Shown here one piece after another: positions 52,652 through 63,728 of a stretch of DNA of 64,000 nt. Made by a program: the position numbers and the translations under genes. The notes below the pieces were generated by a model. The model searched no databases and was not told the origin of the DNA. It was given only the letters and a program-made list of their open reading frames with translations. Location: NCBI RefSeq assembly GCF_002286815.1, contig NZ_MUNM01000078.1, positions 1 to 64,000 of the forward strand, read 5' to 3'. The DNA comes from Pseudomonas sp. PICF141 (GTDB lineage: Bacteria > Pseudomonadota > Gammaproteobacteria > Pseudomonadales > Pseudomonadaceae). Position 1 is the first letter of the stretch; the number at the start of each line of letters is the position of its first letter.

Positions 52652-53254
52652 CTAATTCGTATAGACCGGCCCCACGCCGAGTCCCCAGACAATCACCGTG
52701 AACGCCATGATCGCCACCAGCACCACCAGTCCTACGGCAAGCACCGAGCTTGAAAACAGAAATCCCTCGTCCGACGGAATGTTCATGAACGTTGGCAAGC
52801 CCACATACAGCAAGTACACCGTGTAGCAGACGGCCGCGGTGCCGACGATCATCCCCAGCCACAGGTGCGGGTACAGCGCCGCCAGGCCGCCGATGAACAG
52901 CGGCGTTGCGGTGTAGGTGGCGAACGCGACACAGCGTGCCAGGCTCGGGTTGGCGTCATAGGTGCGAGCCATCCAGTGAATGAACGCGCCCATCACCGCG
53001 ACACCGCCAAGCATCGCCAGGTACGACATGATGGTCATCCACAGCGCGCTTTCCATGGTCAGCATCACCGGCGCCCGGTTACCAATGACCCAACCGACCT
53101 GCGTGGTGCCGATAAACGCCGATACGGCAGGGATCGCCGCCAGAATCAGGGTGTGCGTGAGGTACATGTGGCTGATGCTTTCCTCCTGGTCGCCACGGAT
53201 TTCTTTCCATTCCTGGTCAGGGTGGGTGAAGAGCCCCACTACGTGATGGATCAT
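52652..53254 (-). CDS. Yip1-domain membrane protein
   Basis: 200 residues with five or six predicted membrane helices; the N-terminal IHHVVGLFTHPDQEWKEIR is the bacterial Yip1/YIP1-family opening. Function unknown; such proteins are conserved in pseudomonads. The ATG at 53254 has GAGGAG upstream; a frame from 53281 lacks one. Confidence 0.75.
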   Translation of the reverse strand: MIHHVVGLFTHPDQEWKEIRGDQEESISHMYLTHTLILAAIPAVSAFIGTTQVGWVIGNRAPVMLTMESALWMTIMSYLAMLGGVAVMGAFIHWMARTYDANPSLARCVAFATYTATPLFIGGLAALYPHLWLGMIVGTAAVCYTVYLLYVGLPTFMNIPSDEGFLFSSSVLAVGLVVLVAIMAFTVIVWGLGVGPVYTN

Positions 53255-53648
53255 GCCAGTCACTCCTCTTGTTGTTGCCATCGCCCCCCAGCGGAGCGCT
53301 TACGGGCCAAAGTGGCCAGGTAAGTACAGGTCTGAATACGTGTGCGACCTTATGCCGCAGTATAGAAAGGAGTTGCCGGAAATAGTGCGAGGGGCTTAGA
53401 GCAAATCGCGCTGTAAATGTTATGGGTAATCGCCGATGGGTCTGTGCCTTTTAAACCCTGTGGCGAGGGGGCTTGCCCCCGTTGGGTCACGAAGTGGCCC
53501 CCAATCAGTCGACTATATTTTCCAAGAGGAACCGCAGTGTTTGTTTTACGACTGCTGCGCAGCCGAACGGGGGCAAGCCCCCTCGCCACAAGTGCAATGT
53601 TTTTGCGTAAAATGCCGGCCTTTCGTCACACCTCACGGATTTCGCGTC
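53255..53648. other. intergenic stretch holding a REP repeat
   Basis: Divergent promoter region of the Yip1 and ttcA genes. A REP-type repeat fills 53459-53590; nothing else is recognised. Confidence 0.6.
53459..53590. repeat. REP-type inverted repeat upstream of ttcA
   Basis: Arms tgtggcgagggggcttgccc and complement with imperfect inner pairing. Same family as 43595-43726. Confidence 0.8.
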
Positions 53649-54473
53649 ATGGGCACTCTTACGGTCAACCAGAACAAACTGCAAAAGCGCCTTCGCCGTC
53701 AGGCGGGTGAGGCTGTCGCCGATTTCAACATGATTGAAGATGGCGACAAGGTCATGGTCTGCCTGTCCGGTGGCAAGGACAGCTACACCATGCTCGATGT
53801 GCTGATGCATTTGCAGAAAGTCGCCCCGATCAAGTTCGAGATCGTTGCCGTGAACATGGATCAGAAACAGCCGGGCTTTCCTGAGCACGTGCTGCCGGCT
53901 TACCTTAAAGAACTGGGCATCGAGTACCACATCGTCGAGAAAGACACTTACTCGGTGGTCAAGGAGCTGATTCCGGAAGGCAAGACCACCTGCTCGCTGT
54001 GCTCGCGCCTGCGTCGCGGCACGCTCTATACCTTTGCCGATGAAATTGGCGCGACCAAAATGGCCCTCGGTCACCACCGTGACGACATCGTCGAGACGTT
54101 CTTCCTCAACATGTTCTTCAACGGCTCGCTCAAGGCCATGCCGCCCAAGCTGCGCGCCGATGACGGGCGCAACGTGGTGATCCGTCCGCTGGCCTACTGC
54201 AACGAAAAAGACATTCAGGTTTACTCGGACTTCAAGCAATTCCCGATCATCCCCTGCAACCTCTGCGGCTCCCAGGAAAACCTGCAACGCCAGGTGGTCA
54301 AGGAGATGCTGCAGGAGTGGGAACGCAAGACCCCGGGCCGTACCGAAAGCATTTTCCGCAGCTTGCAGAACGTGATTCCGTCGCAATTGGCGGACCGCAA
54401 CCTGTTCGATTTCACCACCCTGAAGATTGACGAAACGGCGGCTTCGCGCTTCGTCAACGTTGTAAACCTCTAA
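53649..54473 (+). CDS. ttcA: tRNA 2-thiocytidine synthetase TtcA
   Basis: 274 residues. PP-loop [10 protein letters not shown] binds ATP; the [10 protein letters not shown] and CNLCGS cysteine pairs bind the Fe-S cluster. It thiolates cytidine 32 of certain tRNAs. The start at 53649 ([20 protein letters not shown]) matches the family; upstream frame is repeat sequence. Confidence 0.93.
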   Translation: MGTLTVNQNKLQKRLRRQAGEAVADFNMIEDGDKVMVCLSGGKDSYTMLDVLMHLQKVAPIKFEIVAVNMDQKQPGFPEHVLPAYLKELGIEYHIVEKDTYSVVKELIPEGKTTCSLCSRLRRGTLYTFADEIGATKMALGHHRDDIVETFFLNMFFNGSLKAMPPKLRADDGRNVVIRPLAYCNEKDIQVYSDFKQFPIIPCNLCGSQENLQRQVVKEMLQEWERKTPGRTESIFRSLQNVIPSQLADRNLFDFTTLKIDETAASRFVNVVNL

Positions 54474-54513
54474 ACACAATCACGGTGGGTGCCAGCAGGC
54501 TGGCTCCCACATG

Positions 54514-54568
54514 ATGAACTGCCCCCCAAAAGTTGGACACCGATCCTGTCTTTTGGGGGGCAGTTCAT
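54514..54568. repeat. IS3-like terminal palindrome overlapping a start codon
   Basis: ATGAACTGCCCCCCAAAA (54514-54531) and its exact complement (54551-54568) flank a 19-nt spacer that begins GTTGGACAC. TGAACTGCCCCCCAAAAG and on resembles IS3-family ends. The right arm covers an ATG at 54567 and the G-run that could serve as its ribosome site. It may be a miniature or solo remnant. Confidence 0.65.
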
Positions 54569-54599
54569 GAGTCTATTCACTTACTCATCAGGAAAGGGC

Positions 54600-55274
54600 A
54601 TGCGCGATTACAAGTGGCTGCACGAATACTGTCTGAACCGCTTCGGTTCGGCGGCTGAACTGGAAGCCCATTTGCCCGTTCCCAAGACCCCGGCGCAATT
54701 GCGCAAGATCAGCGACGATCGCTACCTCTCGACCATGGCGTTGCGGGTATTCCGCGCCGGGCTCAAGCACAGCCTGGTGGACGCCAAGTGGCCGGCTTTC
54801 GAAGAAGTGTTCTTCAAGTTCGACCCGGAAAAAGTCGTGCTGATGAGCGCCGAACACCTGGAACGCCTGATGCAGGACGCGCGGATCATCCGCCACCTGG
54901 GCAAGCTCAAGAGCGTGCCGCGCAATGCTCAGTTCATTCTGGACGTGGCCCAAGAAAAGGACAGTTTTGGCGCGTTGATCGCCGAATGGCCGGTGACCGA
55001 TATTGTCGGCTTGTGGACCTATCTGAAGAAACACGGGCATCAGTTGGGCGGGTTATCGGCACCGCGATTCTTGCGCATGGTCGGCAAGGACACCTTCGTG
55101 CCCAGCTATGACGTGGTGGCAGCGCTGAATGCGCAGAAGATCGTCGACAAGGTGCCAACCAGTTTGCGGGACATGGCCACGGTGCAGAATGCGTTCAACC
55201 AGTGGCACGAAGAGAGCGGTGGGCGGCCGATGAGCCAGATTTCGATGATGCTCGCTTACACAGTGAATCATTGA
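54600..55274 (+). CDS. DNA-3-methyladenine glycosylase I-like protein
   Basis: 224 residues from the ATG at 54600 (AGGA upstream, family-like N-terminus MRDYKWLHEYCLNRFGSAAE); an ATG at 54567 inside the palindrome would add 11 residues. It is a helix-hairpin-helix glycosylase-fold protein with LRKISDDRYLSTMALRVFRA and LGGLSAPRFLRMVGKDTF; pseudomonad relatives are annotated as 3-methyladenine glycosylase I. Base-excision repair is thus likely but not proven. Confidence 0.7.
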   Translation: MRDYKWLHEYCLNRFGSAAELEAHLPVPKTPAQLRKISDDRYLSTMALRVFRAGLKHSLVDAKWPAFEEVFFKFDPEKVVLMSAEHLERLMQDARIIRHLGKLKSVPRNAQFILDVAQEKDSFGALIAEWPVTDIVGLWTYLKKHGHQLGGLSAPRFLRMVGKDTFVPSYDVVAALNAQKIVDKVPTSLRDMATVQNAFNQWHEESGGRPMSQISMMLAYTVNH

Positions 55275-55289
55275 GACCGAGTTGAGCCC

Positions 55290-55378
55290 ATCGCGGGCAA
55301 GCCCGCTCCCACAGGTATTGGATTGAGCACAAAATATGTGAACGACTCCGGTCCTGTGGGAGCGGGCTTGCCCGCGAT
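55290..55378. repeat. REP-type inverted repeat
   Basis: Exact 26-bp arms at 55290-55315 and 55353-55378 (core gcgggcttgcccgcgat), between convergent genes. Confidence 0.85.
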
Positions 55379-55387
55379 AGGGGCCTT

Positions 55388-55813
55388 TCAGGCGACGCTG
55401 GTCTGGCCTTCACCCGCCAACTTGCGGTTCAATTGATACCGCCACCGCACATACAACATTGCCGAGCAGAACACCGCCAGGCTCGCGCCCATCTCCAGTA
55501 ACCCGAACAGCTGCCGGTTCGGGTCGTACGCGGCCAATGCGCCTTTCATGAAATACAGGTTCACCACAAAACACATCCACGAATGCCCGCGGGCGCTGCC
55601 AACGATCATCCCCGGCGCCAGCAATAGCAGTGGCACCAGTTCGATCAGCAGAATCACCCACGGTCGCGCGCCATGCAGGTCGGCGAATACCAGGTAGTAG
55701 GCGCAGAGCAGTCCCACCAAGCCGAAAAAGCACAGCAGGCTGATGATGCGCATCGCCCGTACTCGCGGTTCGAGCCATTCGATGGAAGGCAGAATCTTCG
55801 GCTTTTTGGCCAT
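55388..55813 (-). CDS. DUF2069 membrane protein
   Basis: 141 residues with four predicted membrane helices (IISLLCFFGLVGLLCAYYLV; WVILLIELVPLLLLAPGM; further two to about 125). Member of DUF2069, small inner-membrane proteins of unknown role. It is the last gene of an arsC-wrbA-DUF2069 operon, 1 bp after wrbA. Confidence 0.8.
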   Translation of the reverse strand: MAKKPKILPSIEWLEPRVRAMRIISLLCFFGLVGLLCAYYLVFADLHGARPWVILLIELVPLLLLAPGMIVGSARGHSWMCFVVNLYFMKGALAAYDPNRQLFGLLEMGASLAVFCSAMLYVRWRYQLNRKLAGEGQTSVA

Positions 55814-55814
55814 C

Positions 55815-56761
<947 letters not shown>

Positions 56762-56875
56762 GTGCGGGTCGCATCTTGCGTAAGGTGGCGGCTATTCTAA
56801 CCGTGCGGCGCGTAATCCAGAACCTTGGGAGGCGATGGGTCGCCGGTGTATTTCATTTTTGACAAGGATCCGGAC

Positions 56876-57343
56876 ATGACAAGGCGACTGGCAGCGGCAT
56901 TGGCGATCTTGGGGGCATTATTGCTGGGGGGCTGCGGCAATGACTATGGCGTCGACCAGAACGGTCATAAAGTCGCCGCCGAACGTCTGGACCAACAATG
57001 GCTGGTGCTCAATTACTGGGCCGAGTGGTGTGGTCCGTGCCGTACCGAGATTCCCGAATTGAACCTGCTGGCCGAGCAGCTCAAGGGCAAGAAGATCGGA
57101 GTGTTCGGGGTCAACTTCGACAATGTGCAGGGCGAAGAGCTGAAAAGCGCCAGCGAGAAACTGGGCATCGCCTTCACCGTGCTGGCCCAGGACCCGGCCG
57201 ACCTTTTCGAATTGCCGCGCAGTGAAGCGTTGCCGGTGACTTACATCATCGATGACAAGGGCAAGGTGCGGGAACAGTTGATGGGCGAGCAGACGGCGGC
57301 GGGGTTGATGGCGAAGCTTGAGGCGTTGCAGGCCAAGAACTAA
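56876..57343 (+). CDS. TlpA-like thioredoxin lipoprotein
   Basis: 155 residues. Signal peptide with lipobox LLGGC (Cys about residue 20) anchors it to a membrane. Thioredoxin-fold domain with active site WCGPC and cis-proline segment LPVTYIIDDKG. A periplasmic thiol reductase of the TlpA/ResA kind is likely. AAGGA precedes the ATG at 56876. Confidence 0.85.
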   Translation: MTRRLAAALAILGALLLGGCGNDYGVDQNGHKVAAERLDQQWLVLNYWAEWCGPCRTEIPELNLLAEQLKGKKIGVFGVNFDNVQGEELKSASEKLGIAFTVLAQDPADLFELPRSEALPVTYIIDDKGKVREQLMGEQTAAGLMAKLEALQAKN

Positions 57344-57347
57344 AAGC

Positions 57348-57442
57348 AAAAGATCGCAGCCTCGCCAGGGCTCGACAGCTCCTACAAGATGTTCGGCAAT
57401 CCATGTAGGAGCTGTCGAGCCCTGGCGAGGCTGCGATCTTTT
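57348..57442. repeat. inverted repeat (aaaagatcgcagcctcg family)
   Basis: Exact 39-bp arms at 57348-57386 and 57404-57442 with a 17-nt loop, between convergent genes. It may also serve as a terminator. Confidence 0.85.
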
Positions 57443-57454
57443 CGGGGCTGATGA

Positions 57455-57859
57455 TCAACCCTCTTCAAGCCACCAACGCAACGGTTTGCCTTGCGCCGGC
57501 CAGAAGCGCATCTGGTCGAGCGGTGAAACGTCCCAGCGCTGGACGTTTTCCAGCGCCTGCAGGAAGCGTTTTTCCTGCTCCATCAACGCAGGCGCACACA
57601 TTTTGCGAGTGCTGCCGATCTTGCCGAAGCTCAACTTGTCGCCTTGCAGGGTATACGGCGCGAACCAGTGATTGCAGCCGCCATTGCCGTAGGCGCGACC
57701 GTCTTCATCGAGGGTAATGGTCAGGTGGCTGTAGTCCATCAACGGACGCTCGCCGATCCATTCCAGAATGTAGCTGCGGTTGTGTTGCAATTGCACCGGT
57801 TCGGCGGCGCAGCCCAACAGGCTGGCGCCGGCCATGGCGGTCAGAGCAAGGCGTATCAT
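57455..57859 (-). CDS. META-domain lipoprotein, HslJ-like
   Basis: 134 residues. Signal peptide with lipobox SLLGC. The META domain pattern includes LTITLDEDGRAYGNGGCNHW and a C-terminal WLEE. Related HslJ is a heat-induced outer membrane lipoprotein. The ATG at 57859 shares one base with the stop of the upstream gene. Confidence 0.8.
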   Translation of the reverse strand: MIRLALTAMAGASLLGCAAEPVQLQHNRSYILEWIGERPLMDYSHLTITLDEDGRAYGNGGCNHWFAPYTLQGDKLSFGKIGSTRKMCAPALMEQEKRFLQALENVQRWDVSPLDQMRFWPAQGKPLRWWLEEG

Positions 57860-58293
57860 CACGCAGGCTCCTGGCACTTCTTGCACAGGTGCTTGTCGGC
57901 AACAGTGGCCCAGCCCAGCTCGGCAATGCGCGCAGTGGCCGCCGGTTTTTCGGCCTTGTTGCCCAGCTTGGCGTCGACCGCGAACTCAAAGCTCAGCTCT
58001 TTGGCGCAGCTGTCGCAATTGACTTTCCAGGTATGAATCGCCAGTTCGCCGAACACTGGACCACTGGCCACCGCGACCCATTGGCCCGGCGGGTTGATCA
58101 GGTGGCGAACCGTTTCGACGGTCAGGCGCATGGACAAGTCCTTACTGCCTTTAAGGGTCACGACCAACACGTCGTTATTACGAATCGAGCCGCCGTTGCC
58201 GGTGACTTGATAACGCCCCGGCACAAGGGCGCGGCATTCGGTGAGGGTGTGTTGCGGGTTCATCAGGCTATAGCGGAAATCGTGTTCGACCAT
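57859..58293 (-). CDS. hypothetical protein with zinc-type cysteine pairs
   Basis: 144 residues. Beta-rich N-terminal domain; later a CDSC pair and a C-terminal CKKC pair (DKHLCKKCQEPA) could bind zinc. GGAGG stands just before the ATG at 58293; upstream frame codons to 58398 lack support. Coupled to the META lipoprotein. Function unknown. Confidence 0.65.
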   Translation of the reverse strand: MVEHDFRYSLMNPQHTLTECRALVPGRYQVTGNGGSIRNNDVLVVTLKGSKDLSMRLTVETVRHLINPPGQWVAVASGPVFGELAIHTWKVNCDSCAKELSFEFAVDAKLGNKAEKPAATARIAELGWATVADKHLCKKCQEPA

Positions 58294-58427
58294 GGGTCCT
58301 CCAAATATGCGCGATATGCTAGCACGGGCACGAATGCAGCATGGCGCGGGCATGTGACCTTCGATCTGGTTCAAATGACTTGCCGAGTCATGGCACACTG
58401 CCGCTTTTGTATCTCTAGGGAATGGAA

Positions 58428-58814
58428 ATGGCGTTGATCGAATGTTTTGAGTGCAAGCAACGCATCAGCTCCATGGCGCCTGCCTGTATTCACTGCGGTG
58501 CACCTGCGCAGGCAGAAGCGGCTACATCGACAGCTACGCAGGCGCCTGTTTCTTTCGGGCGTTTACCGACCAATGAGAGCGTGCCGAGGGTGACCCCGGC
58601 CGCTTTCGGGCGCAAACGTAAAGCCGAGGTCGAGGCCGGGATTCCGACACCGGTACCCGGCGGGCGGCGTCCGGTGGAACTCTGGCTGAAACTGATGATT
58701 TTTCTTCTGCCGCCGTTTTTTGTCTGGTTCCTGCTGCGTCGCGGGCATTCGCTGGGGCAGCGCTTGCTGGGCTTCGGCTGGCTGGCCCTGATGATCCTTT
58801 TGTCCAAGTCCTGA
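58428..58814 (+). CDS. zinc-ribbon membrane protein
   Basis: 128 residues. An N-terminal zinc ribbon (CFECKQRISSMAPACIHCG) is followed by a disordered linker and two hydrophobic helices (KLMIFLLPPFFVWFLL; LLGFGWLALMILL). Such zinc-ribbon/TM proteins may serve as membrane quality-control or assembly factors, but function is unknown. ATG at 58428 chosen by AGGG spacing. Confidence 0.65.
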   Translation: MALIECFECKQRISSMAPACIHCGAPAQAEAATSTATQAPVSFGRLPTNESVPRVTPAAFGRKRKAEVEAGIPTPVPGGRRPVELWLKLMIFLLPPFFVWFLLRRGHSLGQRLLGFGWLALMILLSKS

Positions 58815-58818
58815 CCCG

Positions 58819-59808
58819 TCAGCTCTCGACCTGATTCTGTGGCGAACCGGCCGCCCAGGCCGCAATGTTCTGCAGGGTGGTCGCGGCAATCGCGCCCAGG
58901 GCTTCGCGGGTGAGGAAGGCCTGGTGCGCGGTAATGATGACATTCGGAAAGGTCAGCAGGCGCGCCAATACATCGTCCTGCAGCGGCAAGTCGGAGCGAT
59001 CCTCGAAGAACAGCTGCGCCTCCTCTTCATACACATCCAGCCCCAGATAGCCCAATTGGCCGTCCTTCAACGCATCGATCAGCGCCGGCGTCTCCACCAG
59101 ACCGCCACGCCCGGTATTGATCAGCATTGAACCGGGCTGCATGTGCCTCAGTGATTCGCTGTTGATCAGGTGTTTGCTTTGTTCGTTGAGCGGGCAATGC
59201 AGGCTGATGATCTGCGACTCGGCGAGCAATTGCGGCAAGCTGAGGTAGCGCGCGCCGAGCGCTTCGACTTGTGGGTTCGGGCAAGGATCATAGGCCAGCA
59301 ACCGGCATCCGAAGCCGTTCATGATTTTCGCGAACGTCGCGCCGATCTGCCCGGTGCCGACCACGCCGACGGTTTTGCCGACGAGGTCGAAACCGGTCAG
59401 CCCGTGCAAGCTGAAGTCGCCCTCGCGGGTGCGGTTGTAGGCACGGTGCAGGCGTCGGTTGAGCGCCAGAATCAGCGCCACCGCATGTTCGGCCACTGCG
59501 TGGGGCGAGTAGGCCGGAACCCGCACAATCGCCAGCCCCAGGCGCTTGGCCGCCGTCAGGTCAACGTGGTTGTAACCGGCCGAGCGCAGGGCAATCAGGC
59601 GTGTGCCACCCGCGGCCAGGCGTTCGAGTACCGGAGCACTGAGGTCATCATTGATAAAGGCGCAGACCACGTCGTGATGTTCCGCCAGCGCCGCCGTGTC
59701 CAGGCTCAGTCGCGCTGGCTGAAAATACAGCTCGATGCCGGCGGGCAGTTCTGCATGCAGAAAACTGTCGCGGTCGTAGATCTGGCTGCTGAAAAGAATC
59801 GTGCGCAT
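58819..59808 (-). CDS. ldhA: D-lactate dehydrogenase (2-hydroxyacid dehydrogenase)
   Basis: 329 residues. NAD-binding GVVGTGQIGATFAKIM, catalytic Arg in LRSAGYNHVD, and the HQAFLTREA His typical of D-2-hydroxyacid dehydrogenases. It reduces pyruvate to D-lactate during oxygen limitation. The order ldhA-gacS-(...)-cysM matches P. aeruginosa PA0927-PA0932 in part. Confidence 0.88.
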   Translation of the reverse strand: MRTILFSSQIYDRDSFLHAELPAGIELYFQPARLSLDTAALAEHHDVVCAFINDDLSAPVLERLAAGGTRLIALRSAGYNHVDLTAAKRLGLAIVRVPAYSPHAVAEHAVALILALNRRLHRAYNRTREGDFSLHGLTGFDLVGKTVGVVGTGQIGATFAKIMNGFGCRLLAYDPCPNPQVEALGARYLSLPQLLAESQIISLHCPLNEQSKHLINSESLRHMQPGSMLINTGRGGLVETPALIDALKDGQLGYLGLDVYEEEAQLFFEDRSDLPLQDDVLARLLTFPNVIITAHQAFLTREALGAIAATTLQNIAAWAAGSPQNQVES

Positions 59809-59829
59809 GCTGTCCTCCTGGAAGTTACC

Positions 59830-59962
59830 TGTAGCAGCTGGCGAAGGCTGCGTTCGGCGGCGAAGCCGTCGTTAAATCAGGCACCGCAATCGTTCAGGTA
59901 AACCGCGGATGCAGGTTTTACGACGGCTTCGCCGCCGGACGCAGCCTTCGGCAGCTGCTACA
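59830..59962. repeat. long inverted repeat (gtagcagctggcgaaggc family)
   Basis: Arms of about 43 bp (59830-59872, 59920-59962) with a few mismatches; same family as 42676-42813. Confidence 0.8.
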
Positions 59963-60008
59963 CAGATTTGAGCTTAGCCTTCAAGGCGACCGGTGTTATT
60001 GCGCTGCA

Positions 60009-62759
60009 TCAGGCATTGATACGCGCATGGGCTGCCAGCCGATTGATGGCCCGTTCGAGTTCTTCCAGCGCGCCGTGGGCTTTGGAGTCCTGTTGCTTGA
60101 GCAGGGTTTCGCTGCGCTGGCAGGCAGCGCGCAATTGCGGGACGCCGCAATAACGGGTCGCCCCATGCAGGCGATGGACTCGCTCGATCAGCGCATTCTG
60201 GTCATTGGCTTCACGGGCGAGGCGAATGGCTTCGCGGTCGGCCTCCAGGGAAGCCAGCAGCATTGCCAGCATGTCTGCCGCCAGGTCGGCCTTGCCCGCC
60301 GCCAAGCGCAGGCCTTCGTCGTGATCAAGTACCTGCAAGTCATTATCGATGCTGCTTTCGCTGGAGCGCTCCGGCCCCAGGTTGCGCAACGCCAGGCCGG
60401 TCCATTTCAACACCACCTGCGCCAGTTGCCGTTCGCTGATGGGTTTGGTCAGGTAGTCATCCATGCCGCTTTGCAGCAATGCACGTTTTTCGTTGGCCAT
60501 CGCGTGAGCGGTAAGGGCGACGATCGGCAGTGGTGTGCAATGCCGTTCGCTTTCCCACTGGCGAATGGCTTCGGTGCTTTGGCGGCCATCCATGCCGGGC
60601 ATCTGGACGTCCATCAGCACCAGGTCAAAGGTCTCGTTCTGCACGGCCTTGACCGCGGCATATCCGCTTTCCACCGCGAGCACCTTGGCGCCCATGTCTT
60701 CGAGCAGGGTTTGCACCAGCAGCAAATTGGCCGGGTTGTCATCGACGCAAAGGACCTTCGGTGCGCGACTCGAAAGCGGCTCGCCGGGGTCGCTGCGCTG
60801 CTGACGAGGGTTGACCATGTCGGACAGGGCTCGACGCAGTTTGCGCGTGCAGGCCGGTTTGGACTGCAGCTGGCTGTGGGGGTTGGGTACCGAGAGATGG
60901 AACATCGTCAGCTCGGTGGTCGGGCACAGCACCAATACTCTGCAGCCCAGGTGTTCGAGGTCCCAGATATGCTGGTTGAGGCGTTCCGGCGGCATGTCGT
61001 TGCTGGTGATGCCGAGCACAGCCAGACCGATGGCCTGATCGGTCTGATGGGCGCCGGTCACGCCATTGGCCAGGCTTTCGAGAGTGTTGAACGGCGTGAC
61101 GGCCAGGCCGCAGTCTTCCAGTTGATGCTGCAAGGCCTGTCGGGCCAGTTCATGGTTTTCCAGCACCGCCACCCGCTGTCCGAGCAAGGGTGGGCCGGGC
61201 AGGTCCTCGGCGTCGTCGCGGGTTTTGGGCAGGCTCAGGCTGATCCAGAATTCCGAGCCTTCGCCCGGTGTGCTGTCGACGCCGATCTCGCCACCCATCT
61301 GTTCGATCAGTCGTTTGGAAATCACCAGCCCCAGGCCGGTGCCGCCAGGTTGCCGGGACAGCGAGTTATCGGCCTGGCTGAAGGCCTGGAACAAGGCGCG
61401 CACGTCCTGATTTGACAGGCCAATCCCGGTGTCCTGAATGCTGATGCGCAGTTGCACGCTGTCTTCATACTCTTCTTCGAGCATGGCGCGGGCGACGATG
61501 GTGCCTTCGCGGGTGAACTTGATCGCGTTGCTCACAAGGTTAGTGAGAATCTGCTTGAGTCGCAGCGGATCGCCCACCAGCGACAGTGGCGTATCGCGAT
61601 AAACCAGGCTCACCAGCTCAAGCTCTTTGGCATGGGCGGCCGGGGCGAGGATGTTCAAGGTGTCTTGCAGCAGATCGCGCAGGTTGAACGGAATATGGTC
61701 GAGCACCAGTTTGCCGGCCTCGATTTTCGAGAAGTCGAGAATCTCGTTGATGATCCCCAACAGGCTGTCCGCGGATTTTTCGATGGTGCCCAGATAGTCG
61801 AGCTGACGCGGGGTCAATTCACTTTTTTGCAACAAATGGGTGAAGCCGAGAATGCCGTTGAGCGGCGTGCGGATTTCATGGCTCATGTTGGCCAGGAACT
61901 CGGACTTGATCCGGCTCGCCTCCAGGGCTTCCTTGCGTGCAAGGTCTAGCTCGATGTTCTGGATCTCGATGGTTTCCAGGTTCTGACGCACGTCTTCGGT
62001 GGCTTGATCGACGCTGTTTTGCAATTCTTCCTGAGCGTTCTGCAAGGTTCCGGCCATTCGGTTGATACCGGACGCCAGTTCATCCAGTTCCTGGCTGCCG
62101 AGGGGCGGCAGGCGGGTTTCCAGGTGACCGTCCTTGAGCTGTGCCACGGCTTGTTTGATCTGGCTCAATGGCCGGTTGATGGTCCGGCCCATGCGCAGCG
62201 CCAGCAGCGCCGCACCGACCAGGCCACCGCCGATCAGCAGCAGGCTGGCGAACAGACTGCGGTAACCGCGCAGCAACATGCCACTGTGCGACAGTTCGAG
62301 TTCGACCCAGCCCAGCAGGCGGTCGGTCTCATCGGGAATCAGGTCGCCCGCCAGGTTGCGGTGCTTGCCGAATACGGGCAGCAGATAGCGCGTGGCGTCA
62401 TTGCCACTGCGTCGCAGAAGCTGGGAACCGCTGCCCAAAGGCGCCGGATTGAGCATGGTCGGGCCGGCATGGGCCAGTTGAGTGCGATCGGGGGCGAGGA
62501 AAGTCACCGCACGCACGTCGGTTTGTTCCAGGAACTGAGTGGCGATGCGTTCCAGCAGGTCGTTGTCTTTGCGACCCATGGCCGGGGCCACCAGCGGTGC
62601 CAGCTGTTCGGCAATCATTTCGCCGCGCTGCATGAGTTGGGATTGCAGGTCCGATTGCTGCATCCAGGTGAAATAGCCGCCCAAAACCAGTGCCATCAGG
62701 GTGGTCGGTAACAGGGTCAACAACAGCACGCGGCCTTTAATTCCCAGTTTCTTGAGCAC
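60009..62759 (-). CDS. gacS: sensor kinase GacS (BarA-type hybrid)
   Basis: 916 residues. GTG start at 62759 ([20 protein letters not shown]) with GGGAG upstream; this is the known GacS N-terminus, so an earlier ATG (62816) is rejected. Two membrane helices flank a periplasmic sensor; then HAMP, H box ([15 protein letters not shown]), HATPase ([12 protein letters not shown]), degenerate and true receivers (Asp in [13 protein letters not shown]) and Hpt ([12 protein letters not shown]). With GacA it drives rsm small RNAs and secondary metabolism. Confidence 0.95.
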   Translation of the reverse strand: MLKKLGIKGRVLLLTLLPTTLMALVLGGYFTWMQQSDLQSQLMQRGEMIAEQLAPLVAPAMGRKDNDLLERIATQFLEQTDVRAVTFLAPDRTQLAHAGPTMLNPAPLGSGSQLLRRSGNDATRYLLPVFGKHRNLAGDLIPDETDRLLGWVELELSHSGMLLRGYRSLFASLLLIGGGLVGAALLALRMGRTINRPLSQIKQAVAQLKDGHLETRLPPLGSQELDELASGINRMAGTLQNAQEELQNSVDQATEDVRQNLETIEIQNIELDLARKEALEASRIKSEFLANMSHEIRTPLNGILGFTHLLQKSELTPRQLDYLGTIEKSADSLLGIINEILDFSKIEAGKLVLDHIPFNLRDLLQDTLNILAPAAHAKELELVSLVYRDTPLSLVGDPLRLKQILTNLVSNAIKFTREGTIVARAMLEEEYEDSVQLRISIQDTGIGLSNQDVRALFQAFSQADNSLSRQPGGTGLGLVISKRLIEQMGGEIGVDSTPGEGSEFWISLSLPKTRDDAEDLPGPPLLGQRVAVLENHELARQALQHQLEDCGLAVTPFNTLESLANGVTGAHQTDQAIGLAVLGITSNDMPPERLNQHIWDLEHLGCRVLVLCPTTELTMFHLSVPNPHSQLQSKPACTRKLRRALSDMVNPRQQRSDPGEPLSSRAPKVLCVDDNPANLLLVQTLLEDMGAKVLAVESGYAAVKAVQNETFDLVLMDVQMPGMDGRQSTEAIRQWESERHCTPLPIVALTAHAMANEKRALLQSGMDDYLTKPISERQLAQVVLKWTGLALRNLGPERSSESSIDNDLQVLDHDEGLRLAAGKADLAADMLAMLLASLEADREAIRLAREANDQNALIERVHRLHGATRYCGVPQLRAACQRSETLLKQQDSKAHGALEELERAINRLAAHARINA

Positions 62760-63089
62760 GCATTTCTCCCGCATCCAGCTGTTTATTGACCTGCACATGC
62801 GTCCGGCATGCACCATCTGCGCAGTGTAGCGATTTGCATGCGGGCAATCTTCGTAAAATTGATCTCGTCATTCGTCGGTAAGTTCAGTGCTTGGGGCTTG
62901 GGGCGTAAACATTCGGCAGCTGTGGAAGAGAGCCTGCGCACGATACGGCCCTCTCAGCCGTCACCGCGCTGATTCATGCCGGAGCGTTCGCGTTTATTTG
63001 TACGACCTTTCCTAAAGAGCATTGCCGACACCTTATGCCTGACTCGACGGAATAGACTCGGGTTTTTCCTCGTCCTCCAGGAATTCGGC
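62760..63089. other. gene-free stretch between gacS and the DUF1016 remnant
   Basis: Divergent promoter region. Nothing recognisable beyond the gacS ribosome site and the AGGA before 63090. Confidence 0.5.
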
Positions 63090-63728
63090 ATGAATGCATC
63101 CAGCGTCCCCGACAACGCAGCTGACGACCGTTTCAATGAAGTGCTTGCGCTGATTCAAAGTGCCAGACAGCAAGCCATGCAGGCGGTGAATACCCAATTG
63201 ATCGAGCTGTATTGGCAGGTGGGCGCTTACATCAGTCGCAAGCTGGAACAGGCTGAATGGGGCGATTCTGTGGTCAATCAACTGGCTGAGCATCTGGCTC
63301 AGACTCAACCGGGGTTGCGCGGGTTTACGCGCCCCAATCTATTCCGCATGCGTCAGTTTTATGAGACTTACCGGGGCGACGAGAAAGTCTCACCACTGGT
63401 GAGACAAATACCCTGGACCCATAACTTGGTCATTTTCAGCCAGGGCAAGCTGCCGGAAGAGCGTGAGTTTTACCTGCGTATGGCTGTTCAAGAAAAATGG
63501 TCGAAGCGCGAATTGGAGCGTCAGTTCAAGACCGCACTGTTCGAACGAAGCGTGACCCAACCGGCAAAAGCCTCTGCGGTGCTGAGACAAACTCACCCAG
63601 CAGCGCTTGAGATATTCCGCGACGCCTATGAGCGCAAAAACCACGAAAACCCAAATTGCATGAGTTCTATGCATTGGATTTTAAGCAGGAGACAAGCGGA
63701 TAACCCCTCTTATTCCCATTCGCCATAA
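63090..63728 (+). pseudogene. truncated DUF1016 (YhcG-type) gene
   Basis: About 212 residues in frame. The DUF1016 N-terminal domain is clear (AVNTQLIELYWQVGAYISRK, then FTRPNLFRMRQFYETY and LVRQIPWTHNLVIF). The C-terminal PDDEXK-type nuclease domain that should follow FRDAYERK is missing; the last 35 residues look non-native. In the third frame near 63655 a tail reads KLHEFYALDFKQETSG then stop, which may be the remnant of a gene end joined by deletion. AGGA precedes the ATG at 63090. Probably non-functional. Confidence 0.7.
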
